Part shown: piece by piece, positions 26,511-39,702 of the stretch
Numbering within the stretch: the first letter of the stretch is position 1
How the letters are laid out: each line of letters opens with the position of its first letter
Assembly: GCF_037038585.1 (NCBI RefSeq)
Contig: NC_092520.1
Location: 10,104,501-10,168,500, forward strand
Direction: 5' to 3'
Source: Patagioenas fasciata
Taxonomy: Eukaryota > Chordata > Aves > Columbiformes > Columbidae
DNA length: 64,000 bases
Translations under genes and position numbers: made by a program
Notes under the pieces: generated by a model
Databases searched by the model: none
What the model was told of the DNA's origin: nothing
The model's input: the letters and a program-made list of their open reading frames with translations, nothing else

Positions 26511-27216
26511 TATAGAATCATAGAATCATTTTGGTTGGAAAAGATCCTTTGGATCATTGAGTCCAACCATAACCTAACTCTGGCACTAAACCATGTCCCT
26601 AAGAACCTCATCTATATGTCTTTTAAACACCTCCACAGATGGTAACTCAACCACTGCCCTGGGCAGCCTGTTCCAGTGCTTCACAACCCTTTCCAGGAAG
26701 AAATTTTTCCTCACATCCAATCTAAACCTTCCCTGGTGCAACTTGAAGTCATTTCCTCAAGTCATATCACTTGTTAATTGGGAGAAGAGATCAACACCCT
26801 CCGTGCTACAATCTTCTTTCAGACAGTTGTACAGAGTGATAAGGTCTCCCCTCAGCCTCCTTTTCTCCAGGGTAAAAAGCCCCTATTCCCTCAGACCCTC
26901 CTCATAATACTTGTTCTCCAGACCCTTCACCAGCTCCGTTCCCTTCTCTGAACTCGCTCTAGCACCTTGGTCTTTCTTGTTGTGAAGGGCCCAAAACTGA
27001 ACACAGGATTTGAGGTGCAGCCTCACCAGTGCCCTGTACAGGGGGACGGTCACTGCCCTGGTCCTGCTGGTCACACTATTCCTGATACAAGCCAGGATGC
27101 TGTTGGCCTTTTTGGCTACTTGGGCACACTCTGGCTCATGTTCAGCCGCTGTCAGTCAACACCTCAGATCTTTTTCCACTGGACAGCTTTCCAGCCACTC
27201 TTCCCCAAGCTAGTAG
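26511..27216 (-). mobile_element. CR1 LINE 3' part, about 0.7 kb
   Basis: On the minus strand this is the C-terminal end of CR1 ORF2 plus the short 3'UTR. The 3' end is marked by 'tatagaatcatagaatcatt' on the plus strand at about 26514-26533. A minus-strand frame near 26883-27074 shows VPLYRALVRLHLKSCVQFWA, the CR1 C-terminal block, but frames are broken. It is truncated at about 27216. Confidence 0.92.
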
Positions 27217-29315
27217 TTTTTCTTCGTATTGATTATGTTTGATGTGTAGTTTTAGTGAAGCATATTTAACCCAGGAGAACATGCTCCTTATCTCTCTTCC
27301 TTTAATTTAAATCCTCAATCAGTTACATTCCTGATCCTCCTAACAACTACGACTTACTTTATGACAGTATATACTGTGCAATGTACAACCATGAATTTTC
27401 GGTTTGTTTTTCAATTACTTCATATTTCATCATTTGCAAGCAAGGCATTAAATAAGCAACAGCCATCTGACTTCTCTCTTTGCTAGATTTCCTCCTCTCT
27501 GAATATTTTTGATGACTGTTGTGAAAATTGTTAGTTGCCTAGTAGCTGAAATGAATAATTGCATTTGGTTTCACGATATGGAAAAAGAAAACAGAACCTG
27601 AAATCTGCTACAAATTTTTCTTCTTTTAATGAACAAACTCAACTCTTTCTTCTATACAGATGTATTAGTGTCATGACATAAGGGATCACTTCTCGGATGG
27701 AAGGCATTAATTTCTAGGAACCAGAAAAAACATGCAAGAATTGAGCCTTCTAGAGTGCTTGAGCCTCAACAAGCATTCTTTGTTTATCAAAACCAGTTGA
27801 ATTCCACACAATACACATTATATTTGCAGAAAAAATATATTGTAAGTTAATATTGTCTCATAATCAATAGATACAATACTGAAACACTAACTTTTAGCAA
27901 ATTTCCTGGCAGGTCACCACTTGCTTTCCTGCTTCTAAATAAAATACATATGTAAGCCAGCATGTTCTGCTTGGTTTGTGGATCACAGAGTGTTCTCTGA
28001 AGCTAAGAAAAACAGTATTTCTATATCTAAAGTGACAGGAACTATGATGGGGTGCATTGATTGTTTGATGATGATGCACAAACTTCTGGAAATTCTGAAA
28101 ACTGCAAAGGCAATTAAATGGGGCTCTTTCAATTTCTCTGTTAGTTTTAACAGACATTGTTATTAGAGGTCTGGGATCTACCCATATTATTTGTCAAAAT
28201 ACAATTGCTTTTTTTTTTTCAGGCTTTGAAGGTGAAAGTGATAGTACACATGCAAAACAGCAGATGGAGGTAATAAGATGTGAGATAACACATTCTTGTG
28301 GATGAACTTACGCATTTCTGTTGTTGCAGGGAAAAGAAGTGACATGGAGAAATCTTCAGCTGAAAAATTTTGGATAGCTCATGTTGTTCAGGATTTTTTT
28401 TTATAATTGTGTTTAAAACCAAAAATGCAGCAGGTTGGAGAACAGTCTGCTTCTTGACATAGTAGCTGCTGTTGTGATTGGGATAGGAGCTCACTACTGG
28501 TCTTCAGGTATCTTGTTTTATTAGGTGAGGAAGAATCTCCTTCAGATAAACACTTGTGGTGCCAAAAAGGCAGGAAATCACACGTCAATTTTTAAAGCTG
28601 CTCGGACATCAGTGTTTGTTGCTGCCGAGGGGAAATAGAGCCCACCTTATTTTAAAGTACTAAGGTCCTGAGCCCTGTGCCTGTAGTTCTTGGTACTGTC
28701 ACCACTGTATCCACAGTGAGGTGCAGATAAATCTGCCCTGGCCCTGGACCACCCAAGGTAGTTGTCGATACCAGACGAGATGTAGCAATGAAAAACATGC
28801 CATAAGCTGATGTCTAAGTGTTAGCTAAGGTCACAGGTAGATCCTGTGGTACCTCTAGTGAACTGCTACCAGTCCACGTGCTGGATCATTTAAAGTGTTC
28901 TCAGATACAGCAACACCTTAATGCTGTGAGCAGTGTGGAGCCTTAGTGCTAAATGCAGCTCTGCTTTGTGGCAGTGGACATGTCCCTTCCCTGGTGTGAG
29001 CTGTCTGTTTCTCCTCCTGACTTGCCCATTTATGTTTTACAGTCTTTCAACCAAGCTGGCTTAAAATAAATGAAAGTCAAGCTGGCTTTCACTAGGGTTG
29101 TTAGCAAAATTGAGCTCACTTCCTCCTCCATTACCCAGCTGGTGTAAATCAATACAGCTCTGGTGAATTCAGTGGTACTTTATGCCAGTTGCTGTAGTTA
29201 CAAACTCAGTCCAGGATCTTTCTGATAATGTCATGGGTGAGAATAAAGAATATCAACAAAACACCATTGCAACTTGTATTTCTCCAGTGGAGAAGGTTTC
29301 CTTCTCAGCAGTTCC
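27217..29315. other. Non-coding DNA, no gene seen
   Basis: No exon, RNA gene or mobile element is recognised. Short open frames here have no splice context or familiar motifs. Confidence 0.45.
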
Positions 29316-29390
29316 TATATATATATATATATATGTATGTGTATATGTGTATATATATATACATATACATATACATATATATATATATAA
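29316..29390 (+). repeat. TA/TG dinucleotide microsatellite
   Basis: An imperfect (TA)n tract with interspersed TG and CA units, about 75 bp. Overlapping open frames rich in Tyr and Ile are artefacts of this repeat. Confidence 0.95.
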
Positions 29391-29844
29391 ATTCATTTCT
29401 TTGCCCCATTCTATTGCACTGCGACCTATATGGAGAACAGTGGTGTAATCTCCTGTTGTTACACTGGCCTTATGCAGACTTATCCCCTGCTACCAAAGCA
29501 GTAAACTAAACAAGTTCCAGCAGCACTTGCTGCTTGATAACTGCAGAGGTTTAAGTAAGGGTTTTAGACAAGAAGGAAAGAAAAGGCTCCTTGAATGCTA
29601 AATAGCTCTGTGTGGTTTGCCACCCACCCGCTCTGCTGAAACGTGGTCCATTAACTCAGTAGGGCTGATGCAATTTGAAAAAAGGCATCAGTTCACAAAG
29701 CAGTCTGCGTCTGCCAATAATAACTTCACAGATGCTGGGAAAAGGAAAAAAAAAAGTGGCACAACATGAGTTGTGCAGGGGTACTTCTAATTCACTCTGA
29801 AAAACATCTGATATTTAGCAGTGACTTTAAGGAGCAGATGTCTT
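29391..29844. other. Non-coding spacer
   Basis: Nothing recognised between the TA repeat and the next CR1 fragment. Confidence 0.4.
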
Positions 29845-30060
29845 CTGAGGTGCATATTGTAGCCTCTTCTGAACACTCTCCAGTAGCTTTTATATCCTTT
29901 TCATCCTGTGTCACCCAGCCCTGCACACAGTGCTCCAGGTGAGGCTGCACCAGTGCAGAGTAGAGCAGAACAATCACCTCCCTGACTGCTGGCCATGCTG
30001 TGCTGGATGCACCCAGCACACGGTTGCCCTCTTGGCTGCCAGGGACACTGTTGGCTCATA
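29845..30060 (-). mobile_element. CR1 LINE internal fragment
   Basis: Minus-strand translation at about 29940-29980 gives VLLYSALVQPHLEHCVQGW, the C-terminal block of CR1 ORF2 also seen in the larger copy at 18 kb. Both ends are missing and the frame is degraded. Edges are approximate. Confidence 0.85.
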
Positions 30061-33000
30061 AACAACTACTTTAGTGGGACATTCAGTGATAATTTTTAGC
30101 TGGCTCTACACTACCAAGAAGATTCAAAGTATAACTGATTTATTGGGGTGAGGGAAGGTATGTTAAAGATGTTGTCTAGAATTTGGGAATAATTAGATTC
30201 TTTTTTTTTTTTTCTGTCATAGATTTTATAGAGGGTTTTGGAGAAATCACTTGCACTGTAGCATCTCATTAGAGGTTTGATTCAAAGACAGAGAGGAGTT
30301 GCTGAAGCTCAGGATCATCTGAGTCAAGTAATAAGGCACAGAAAGGAACAGAGCTGGTTGGAATGAAGTGTATCACCTGAAAAATTTCCTGATATTTACA
30401 GCTTTCTCTACTCCATAATGTATTGTGGGGTTTATTTCATTTTTATATTTCCTGGTTTATAGCTTTTCATTTTCTTCATTCTTATGAAGTGAGTTCAGGG
30501 AAACAATAATAGGATTATCTCCGATGTGACAAGACAGTAAAATCCACAGAGCTGACAGCCACCACCATTCATGCTCCACCAAAGGGATTTCTGACATTAG
30601 GAAGTAGGGCTGTGCTAGACAGAAGGAAAACAGTGCTTAAATAACCCTATTTGGAAATGAAACCCTCAGGAAGATTTTTGCAAATATATTTTTCCTTGCA
30701 GGCTTTTTTTGCAAATATTTTAACCAAGTGGAAGTTGAGATGGGAAGTGTAGAAATTGCAAAACTAAGGTTCTGTCTGTAAAATCTGTTGCATTGGATCA
30801 GAGCATTTGCCTGCAGAGCCTAGGCTGAATGAAGCTGTGCTGAGGTAGTAGGATGGATGAGGGAGTTTCAGACTTTTTAAGCTGACCATTAAATCCTTCC
30901 CATGACAGAACAAGACTCTTTTTGCAAGTCATGTAGATAATTAGCAAAATCTCACTGAGTACAAGGCATGAGGGATGGTTCACAGGGAGTCTTTGGGGTC
31001 AGCCTTAAATTATGCACCACGGATTGACCTTAGGTTTGCTGCATGGCATAAAAAGCAATCACTGCCTTGTCTTCGCTAGGATTTTGCAATGCTAAATACG
31101 TCAGTGCAAAACAAAGTTTTATTATCATTTTTAAATGTGGAAACACAGGTAATGGAATTAGAAAAGCAGAAATTACATACCACATTTTTTTTCATATATT
31201 TTTCTCATGCTTCAGTCACTTTTACAGTGGATCAAAATTCTCTTCCTTTTAGAAGAAGCATTAGTTTGGAACTTGGTTTCTCTTTCAGCTTTCCATAATT
31301 CTGAATATTTAAAGACAGACAATTTTGTTTAGTTGAAGGGAATACTAGGAAGAAGGGAATTTGGTTGTTTTGTTTTTTTCGGGGGATTGTCACGTACCAC
31401 GCAGCTTTCTGGATTACTATATTTTGGCTGATGCATATCAAATCGTGCATCTGCTTTAAGCTTGTCAAAAGCGAGGCAAATATTCTATAGTTTAAAGTTC
31501 AGTGAAGAATGAAAAAGTACATTTTACCCCACAGTTGTGTTAAGTCATCAACATACATTAATTTGGGTGAGCACAGGCAACTGATTCAGTAACTCTGTGT
31601 ATCGATGCCAATAATGAAGAGATCTCTCAAAGAAATGAACTGAACCGCATTACCCTTTCTGTCTTTATGACTGAGACATATTTTTAGTAAGACAAAAATA
31701 CTAAATGAATCCTAAAACAATTAAGTAAAATTTCCTTTTAAAGTCTGTAGCACTTTGCCATAAGGCATCCACTTTTTGTGTATCTCTACTTCTCATGCAA
31801 AAATATTTATTATTAGAAGTTATTCAGACACAATATGGATACAACTAGTCACTGAAAATGCCAAATGCACTTGTTATAAATAGTGGCTATAGACACTAAT
31901 TGTTATAGACAGTGGCTTTGAATATCAGAAACCTTATTATTGTCTGTCAAGTATAAACTGACCACTAACAAACAGAAATGTCTGAAGAATGAAACCATGT
32001 AATACAACCCATAATTACATTTGACCTGTTCTGTGAATTTTGCTTTGATGTGTGAGTGGAGGAAATAAAAAAAACAGTCTTATTGCCTTGTGCAGGTAAA
32101 ATACTTCACCTGTTGAGTGTTATGCGATGTGAGCTGACACAGCACAGAAATACAGCATCAGAGGTACTGATCTGCTCTGGAAGGAATTTGTGAAGAGCAA
32201 AAAAGAAAACAGAGGCAATGAGCAATTAGAATATATTTACTGCTGTCTAATGTTAAAGAATTAATACACAAATGGCATCTTTAGAAAACACAAAGTGCTG
32301 TGAGAAAGAGTAGCCTTTATTAGTTGCTGACGGCTGCATAAAATTCTACCTTAACCATTCACGTACCAAACCTCCTAATGCAAAAAGCATATAACATATA
32401 CGAAAAGTACATGTTTATTATCTAGCCAGTAGGTATTAGGAATTAACGTGTTTAACTCAGCTAAATACCCTTCCACTTCCTGATAACTCCATTGTAACCA
32501 TTTTCATCACCGAGAATGAGATTTAACTGTTGGACTGATGACTAGGGTTTGATGTTCCAACAGCCATGTAGCAAAAAAATAATTGTGGTTGGGTTTGCAT
32601 ATTGGTTTGGAGCTCTTCCCCTGTAGGACAGAAGGAGAAATGAGACTTGACAGTTGTTAAATTCCAAAAGATTTTTATCACAAGGTGATCATTCTCTTCA
32701 GTTTTGTTTCAACTGTGTTGACTTCTTGGCGTTCCGTCTTGATTTTTTTCATGTTTCACGTTTGAATAAGTCCTAAAACAGAGATCATGACTTTATATCT
32801 GGTCTACCCTAGTAAATTTAAGATGAATGGAAACATTTTCTGGCTCTGAGTCTGACTGGCATGGTGCAGCCTTTGACTATCCTAGTGAACTTACTCTCCC
32901 AGAAAACAAGCTTTGTATCAAAGGTAATTGGTGCAGCATAAAACAGGGTATTAGTCAGGAGGAAGTCCAGCTCTAGTCAGGAGCTCTATTTCTGTGAACA

Positions 33001-34943
33001 CGCAACCCCCTTCAGCTGTTATTTATCAGGAATGCTGCCATTCCTGATGGGTATTTTTATCAGCTCCAACACAAATAGGGTTAACAAGAAACTTATTCAC
33101 TGGATAAGTAATTATATGACTGAATTCCCATTGCCTTAATTAGAACTGGGATTTGTTTTTCTGGGTTTTAGTTTAAGTAAAAAATTAACCAATACTGGCA
33201 GTACTAATACAAAGTTACCAAGGATTGATCAAAACAGCAGAAGTAAAAGATTTTAGGAGATTTCCAATGGAATGCAGGGACACTTTTTTGTAGACAACTC
33301 TTGAAGAAAATTTGAAGTAAATAAATTATTGAAAATTACCAGATATAGAAGGTGGGAAAACAAATACTAATTAACAAAAGCTGCACATTCTCTGGCAAGC
33401 TTCTATTATGGAAGCAGTTTAAGAAAAAACAAATGCAGCAACTGTACATTGCCAGTCACTCTGAACACATCCTCAGACTCTGATCTGTTTAAAACTATTA
33501 AGTCTCATTCACGCTCATCACCAGTATTTTCAGTGAAATTATTCAAGATTTATATTGCTGTAATCTGAGTCTTTATTTTTACCTTGTTTGGTAAAACATT
33601 TGTGGTGCTGTACTTCATTTGGCCTACTGCTTTCTCCCTCTCAGCCAGTGTTGAGTCATTGCTTGTATCTCCCGATCTCTTTTGAAGACAACTGCTATCA
33701 ATGCAGTATGAGGTGATCAAACATCCCCTAGAGGTTATCATGTTGTGAATTTGTTGTCTGCTTGGGGTAGTGGAAGGATAATGAAGGAATTAAAAACTCT
33801 CTATCCCATGGTCTGTCATCAGCAGATAAGAAAGGAATAATAGAGCAACAGAGAATTCCTGTAATTTTATGTAATCCATCACAGCAGAGTTGGCCTTTTC
33901 TATCCAATAATTTATTTATTTCCCTTTGGTATTCAGTTCACTGTAACAAAGCTACAAAGAAAGTTTTGCTGCATGGTACAAGGAATGTGTACCTTTTGGA
34001 CTGAATTCAACCTGTCATTGTTTGATGAGCTATCTGTGGTTATTTGCAGCAGAAGTGACTTCTCTGTAGCTGTATTGAGCTATGGGTTTTCTTCTGTGGT
34101 TAGGGATTTTTAATTCACTGAAGACGTACGTGTCTTGTTATACCTGGGCTATCATTGTGCTTTTCCCCAGCCTGAACAGATGTTGTTTGCTGTTGGAGCA
34201 GCAGTGCAACCAAGAATCATGGTATTTTATAACCTAGTGAAATCATCGTTCCAGTCCTTCCAGGGCTGTTGGTAAGGCTGCTGGGGTAAACTGTAAGTGG
34301 CACAAGCCGAGCACTCTTATATTGCTTTAAGATGGAGCTTGGTGAAGACTACTGCTTGGCTGAATGTTTTTTGACATTTGGTATTCATATATGGGCAATG
34401 CTTGCCAGCCTTATCCTCCCAAAGAAGAATGTCAAGTCTTTGTGTTTTCAGCTCTGCTGCACTCACTTGATGCTTGATTTTCCTGTGGTAATTATTTAAC
34501 TGTCCAGCATCTTTCTGGTCAGAAAATAACAAAGAAAAAGACTAAGAAGAGGCAAAAGAACAAGTTAATCTGGTAGGAAATATTGGCATCTCACACAGTT
34601 TATGGCTTGTGGCATCATTTCAGCATGACACTGGTCTAGAAATTCAGTGACTTTATTAAGACCATTATAGGATTTCTCTCCTGCTCTTTAATTCTCACCT
34701 GTCTGCTTCATGGCAATGTACTACTCAACATTTTTGACCAATCTAACTTCACAATGGCCTGTTTAGTTGCTTCCTAAATTCATAGTGCCATAATTACTCT
34801 TCTAGTAATGTATCAGCAAGCACTTCTTGTAGAGTCTTGAATTTTGGGTTTTGATGTCTTTTTCCTTGTTTATCTTAGTCAATTTATCTCAATATTCTAC
34901 CTACTACTTTTATTATTTCAACATAGATACAGGACATTTGTAT
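30061..34943. other. Intergenic stretch without recognisable genes
   Basis: AT-rich sequence with no supported gene, RNA or mobile element. A T-run of 15 bases near 30200 is the only simple repeat of note. Confidence 0.45.
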
Positions 34944-35701
34944 GAGGTTCACAAGGCCAAGTGCCAGGTCCTGCGCTTGGATCACAACAAGCCCAGGTAG
35001 CACTACAGGCTGGGGAAGAGTGGCTGCCTGGTGAAGGATCTGGGGATGTTGGTCAACAGCAGCTGAATGTGAGCCAGCAGCGTGCCCAGGTGGCCAAGAA
35101 GGGCAACAGCATCCTGGCTTGTATCAGAAATAGTGTGGCCAGTAGTACCAGGGCAGTGACCATTCCCCTGCACTGGACACTGATGAGGCCAAACCTCAAA
35201 TCCTGGGTTCAGTTTTAGGCCTTCCACTAGAAGAAGGACCTTGAGGTACTGGAGATAGTTCAGAGAAGGGAACAGAGCTGGCGAAGGGTCTAGAGAACAA
35301 GTCTGATGAGAAGCAGCTGAGGGAACTTGGGCTGTTTATCCTGGAGAAAAGGAGGCTGAGGGGAGACTTTATTGCTGTCTACAACTACCTGAAAGGAGGT
35401 TGTAATGAGGTGGGAGTTGATCTCTTCTCCCAGGTAACAGGATGGGAGGAAATGGCCCCAAGTTGCACCAGAGAAGATTTAGATTGGATATTAGGATAAA
35501 CTTCTTCACTGAAATGGTTTTCAAGCATTGGAACTGGCTACCTAGGGCAGTGATTGAGCCACCATCCCTGTAGCTATTTAAAAGATGCATAAATGAGGTT
35601 CTTAGAGATGTGGTTATAGGTGGACTTGGCAGTGCTAGGTTAACACTTGGACTTGATCTTTAAGGTCTTTTCCAACATAAATGATTCTATGATTTTATGA
35701 T
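34944..35701 (+). mobile_element. CR1 LINE 3' part, plus orientation
   Basis: About 750 bp of CR1 from 'gaggttcacaaggccaagtg' (the ORF2 region after the catalytic box) to the 3' terminus 'gattctatgattttatgat' at 35682-35701. Remnants such as VAKKGNSILACIRN and the following CR1 C-terminal block are visible, with stops and frame breaks. It is 5'-truncated. The terminal octamer has one substitution. Confidence 0.95.
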
Positions 35702-38700
35702 GTCTCCTTCTCATATTTTGACTTACTGGCTTTTCATTTGTAAGCTTGTTGTTGACACCTTAGTTGGTGAACACCCTGTAGTGCTTTTTTGTCCTTGGAA
35801 GCCAGTCTTGTTGTCTCAGTCTTAGAATGATACTCTTAAGAGTCCACATCCTCTTTGCATTTTCCTTTCCAGATTCATCAGTGCGGTATCTACACAGCCC
35901 ACTGTGTGTTGAACACACTGCAGAAATCTTGTGACAAGCACTTGAACCTACTCTTTACCTTACCAAACAGGCACAAATCTGAAGTCTCACTCTTTTCATA
36001 TACATGTGAACACATATATGTTCACAGAATATATAAGAAAGAAGAAGTTAAATGTGGTAAGTTATGTGGAGGAAGTTTTGAATCCTTATTACAAAATTAT
36101 AGTGAACAAGCATGCTGGTTGCTTTGTTTTAGCCCAAAAGAAGTACTAAATTCTAAGACTTGACTTACAAGCAGACAAACAGATAAAAGCAGATGGTGGT
36201 TTTAAGCTGAACTTCCCTGAAATAAATGTAAGTAAATAACATCTGTATATATGTGAAAGAAACCTGGCCTAATCCTTTTACCGTAACAAATGCCTCATGC
36301 ACTCCACTGTGGTTTGGTCTTAAACTCCTACAACAGAAAAACAAGTCATGAAACAGCCCCAGAACAGACACAAAGGCACATTGCTCTTCTTAAAATTCCA
36401 GCCTTGTTCCCAAGGTTCATCCCTGCTGAGAGCAGAAGGAGGATGGAAGAAGGAAAAGACGACCCAGTCCAGGTATTAGTTCAGCTAAGTAGGGCCTAGA
36501 GAAGCCATGAACTTGCTTATCTCCTCTTGTCATGTTCTGCCTCTTTTAAGGACACTTTTAGATTATAACTGCTTCATGATCTAGGCAGCTGAAATAGGGT
36601 GAATATGATCATGAGGGCTTTTTTGAAAAAGCAACCTTCTACACTGAAACCAGTGATATTTTTGTCTCTGTTATCAGGTAGCATTTGTGGACTAAATGTG
36701 AAAGGAAGATCATACTCCAGACAGGCAGAGCAATTAGACTCCAAACTTTCCAAGAAATTGAGCTTTTACTTTTCTCATCACTAAGTGCCCTCATATTTCT
36801 GAAGGCATATAATGGAATTGTAAACCTTTCCTCATATGTAAACCCTAATTTTTTATTAAATCTGGGTTGGGATTTATTAGTTTATTAGTTTCTGAAGGTC
36901 ATTGTACTGTAGTGATAATAGAAATTCAGAAGAAATACAGCTGAGAGGTACTAATAGAGCATGGCATACATTATTTTTTCTTGCAAACAAAAAAAATTGG
37001 ATCCAGTGTTCTAGAGAATGCTTTAAAAATATTCTGCAATGAAGCAAGCTATTGCATATTGTTTTCAAAATCCATGTCTCCAAAGTGCAATGTAATTGCA
37101 CCCTTTCTTTTGCTAAAACATTCTACACTTAAAACAATGCATTTTGCTCAAACAGCTGCCATGGAATTCTGCACTGAAAGAATTTACTTCAGGATATGGA
37201 GTTTTAGGTGGTTCAAAGACACAAGGTGAATTCCCATTATTTTTAGCTGGAAATGGGCACTTTACCTGCCACTGCATTATGGAATTATTACCCTTGGTTC
37301 TTCAACAGGAAATAAAACAAATCAGCAGTGTCTTTAGAAGATGTGTTTAGAAGATCATATGTGTGATAGTCTTTTATCTGAGGGCTGCAGTTCACATTCT
37401 ATTCTTCACCGCATGCAATGCCATTATTCCAGATTCATGTCAGTTCAAGTAAGACCTGATTTTGCAATGGGATGGAGACAATTTCTAAAAAGGAAAGTGT
37501 GTTTTTTTGTTGGTTTGTATTGTTTTATATTTTGCATTTTTTTTTTTTGAGGGGGTTGCTGTTTTGTTTTGTTTTCCCATTTAGCAGGGAAAGTAAAACA
37601 AAATGAATTAGCTCGAAACAGAATGTAGCCAAACTTGAGGTAAGGCATTGATTTCTAGTGGTGACAATGGCAGACCACTAGAAACCATATTATTAAAGGA
37701 TATAGAAAATTTTCTCAGATGTTCTGTTTGCAATTTGAGATTAGTTGTGAACCTGCAATGGTACCAGTAATGTGGTTTCTTACAATATCTATGAAAATAA
37801 TACTTTGATATCTGGATTCTCAGCTGAACAACTTTGTTTTCTGTTGTTCAAGACTAGGTTATTATACTCTTTCCTCTTGACCTGAAAACCATCTATACCT
37901 CATCAATGAGACTGTGTTTGTTTCAAAAGACAATGATCAAACTAAACTAGAATGTATGTAACTATTATTTATAGCTGTAAAGTTAATTCTTTAGAACAAC
38001 AGAGAGAGAGGTACTATCATTGCAGAATTTGTGTAGGAGCACACCAGGTTTGCAGAAAAAAATGCACTGAAAACATAGCTCTAGGTATTTCAGAGAAAAA
38101 AAAAATCCCATTTTTCAGTCATATCACAGAATTTTTTTAATACTGTTCAAAAAGTACCTGACTCTACATAAACACCAACTATAACATGATGTAGACAATC
38201 GAGAAACAAGCAAATGTATTTTTCAATGCTAAAATAAATTACATTTGTACAGGTAGAAAGCAAAACCAAAGCTGATGATAAAAATGTTAAATTTTATGAA
38301 AAATCATTTTCAGTTCACATCAAAAGAATAACTTTACATTCTCTATTTTTTAATTGTATAAGCAGCAACAACATAAAAAGAACACTCACAGAATGTTTGA
38401 AACCAGTTGTTCATAAGTTATTAGCAAATTAAAAAAAATAATTACAAGCACTTTTAGCCCACACAAATCTTTTAGAATTGGCACCGTCTTTCTAAAACAT
38501 CTATATTCTATATAGATTTCTAATTACAAATACCACCAGCAGCTGCCATATAATCCTATTAGTACATGTAATATACATAGTATCTTTGTTCCCATTTGGC
38601 AGAATGGAGTGACTTAATGATTACTGTTTGTTTTTACTGTCATTACTCAGATGAGACAAAACCAGCCACAAACACCAATTCTTCACCTAAATGAATTTAC

Positions 38701-39580
38701 TTACCTTTATACTTCACTGGTCTGTAAATTTTTTCCTTTTCACAGTATAAAATTGTAAGTGGCAATTGCAGAGATTGGAACAGAGGGTATAATAATAAAC
38801 CATAGCAAAAAAAAATGAATTCAGATAATTCAGCTGAAGCCTTTAATATGTGCAGTGCACACTGAAATGAGTAGAAGATGAATGATTTTCTTGTGCATGG
38901 CAAGTATTGACTTCCTTTTATGAGATTCATGAAACTGCCAGAAAACTGTGACCTGTTTCTTATTTTTGGACATGTTCTCTCACATCCCTTAACACATTTA
39001 GTCAAAGTACAATCGTCCCATTGGGGTACCTGCTAGAGTAACAATGATAAAGAATGGTGGGAAGGTACTATTCACCAAGCCTAGCAAGTAGCTTCAGGAG
39101 TGAACCTAATAAAATACATCTACTGTTTGATTCGTAACAAAGTGAGAACAGCATCATGTCATTATCTTTCTGTGCTGAAGCAAACAGCAAGGATCTAGAC
39201 TTGGTTGGCCAGTATCAAACTTTTATTTTCTTTACATGGATATTAATCTGGAGTGATTCCATTGACCTCACTAAGTTAAGGGACAATGCCTGTAAAGGAC
39301 TTCAGCACTTAAAGTTATGCAGTGTAATACCTATTTTTTAACACTCTTTGGTTCTAGTGTGGAGTCCAGAACCCTTTGTTAAATGCCTAACCTTACCGTG
39401 AACAAGGAGAGAAATGTCTGAGATTACTCAAAGCAGTGTGAAAATGCAGTGTGAAGAAAGCACTAATTGTCATCTGGGACAGACTTCTTTTCATGGTCAT
39501 ACTTTTTCTTTCAAAGATAGGTAATCTTTGCAGAAGTTGGGTGGAGGAAAATGAAATTAGTACCTTTTTCTTTTCTGCAG

Positions 39581-39702
39581 CCTCAGAGAAGTGGGAACCC
39601 GAAGTTTAATTCCTTCACCTACCCAAGAAGACTCAGATTCCTCCTTTCTGTGGAGGGACCTGAGAACTCCAGATGGAAGACAAGATGGTTGCAGACAAAG
39701 GG
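39581..39702 (+). other. Candidate exon of an unknown plus-strand transcript
   Basis: The segment is preceded by a strong 3' splice site, 'tacctttttcttttctgcag', and followed by a good 5' splice site, 'gtaagg'. The 122 bases between are open in one frame from start to end (beginning PQRSGNPKFNSF) but contain no start codon in that frame. I do not recognise the peptide. It could be an exon of a non-coding RNA antisense to and downstream of GRM5, or a chance arrangement. Confidence 0.25.
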
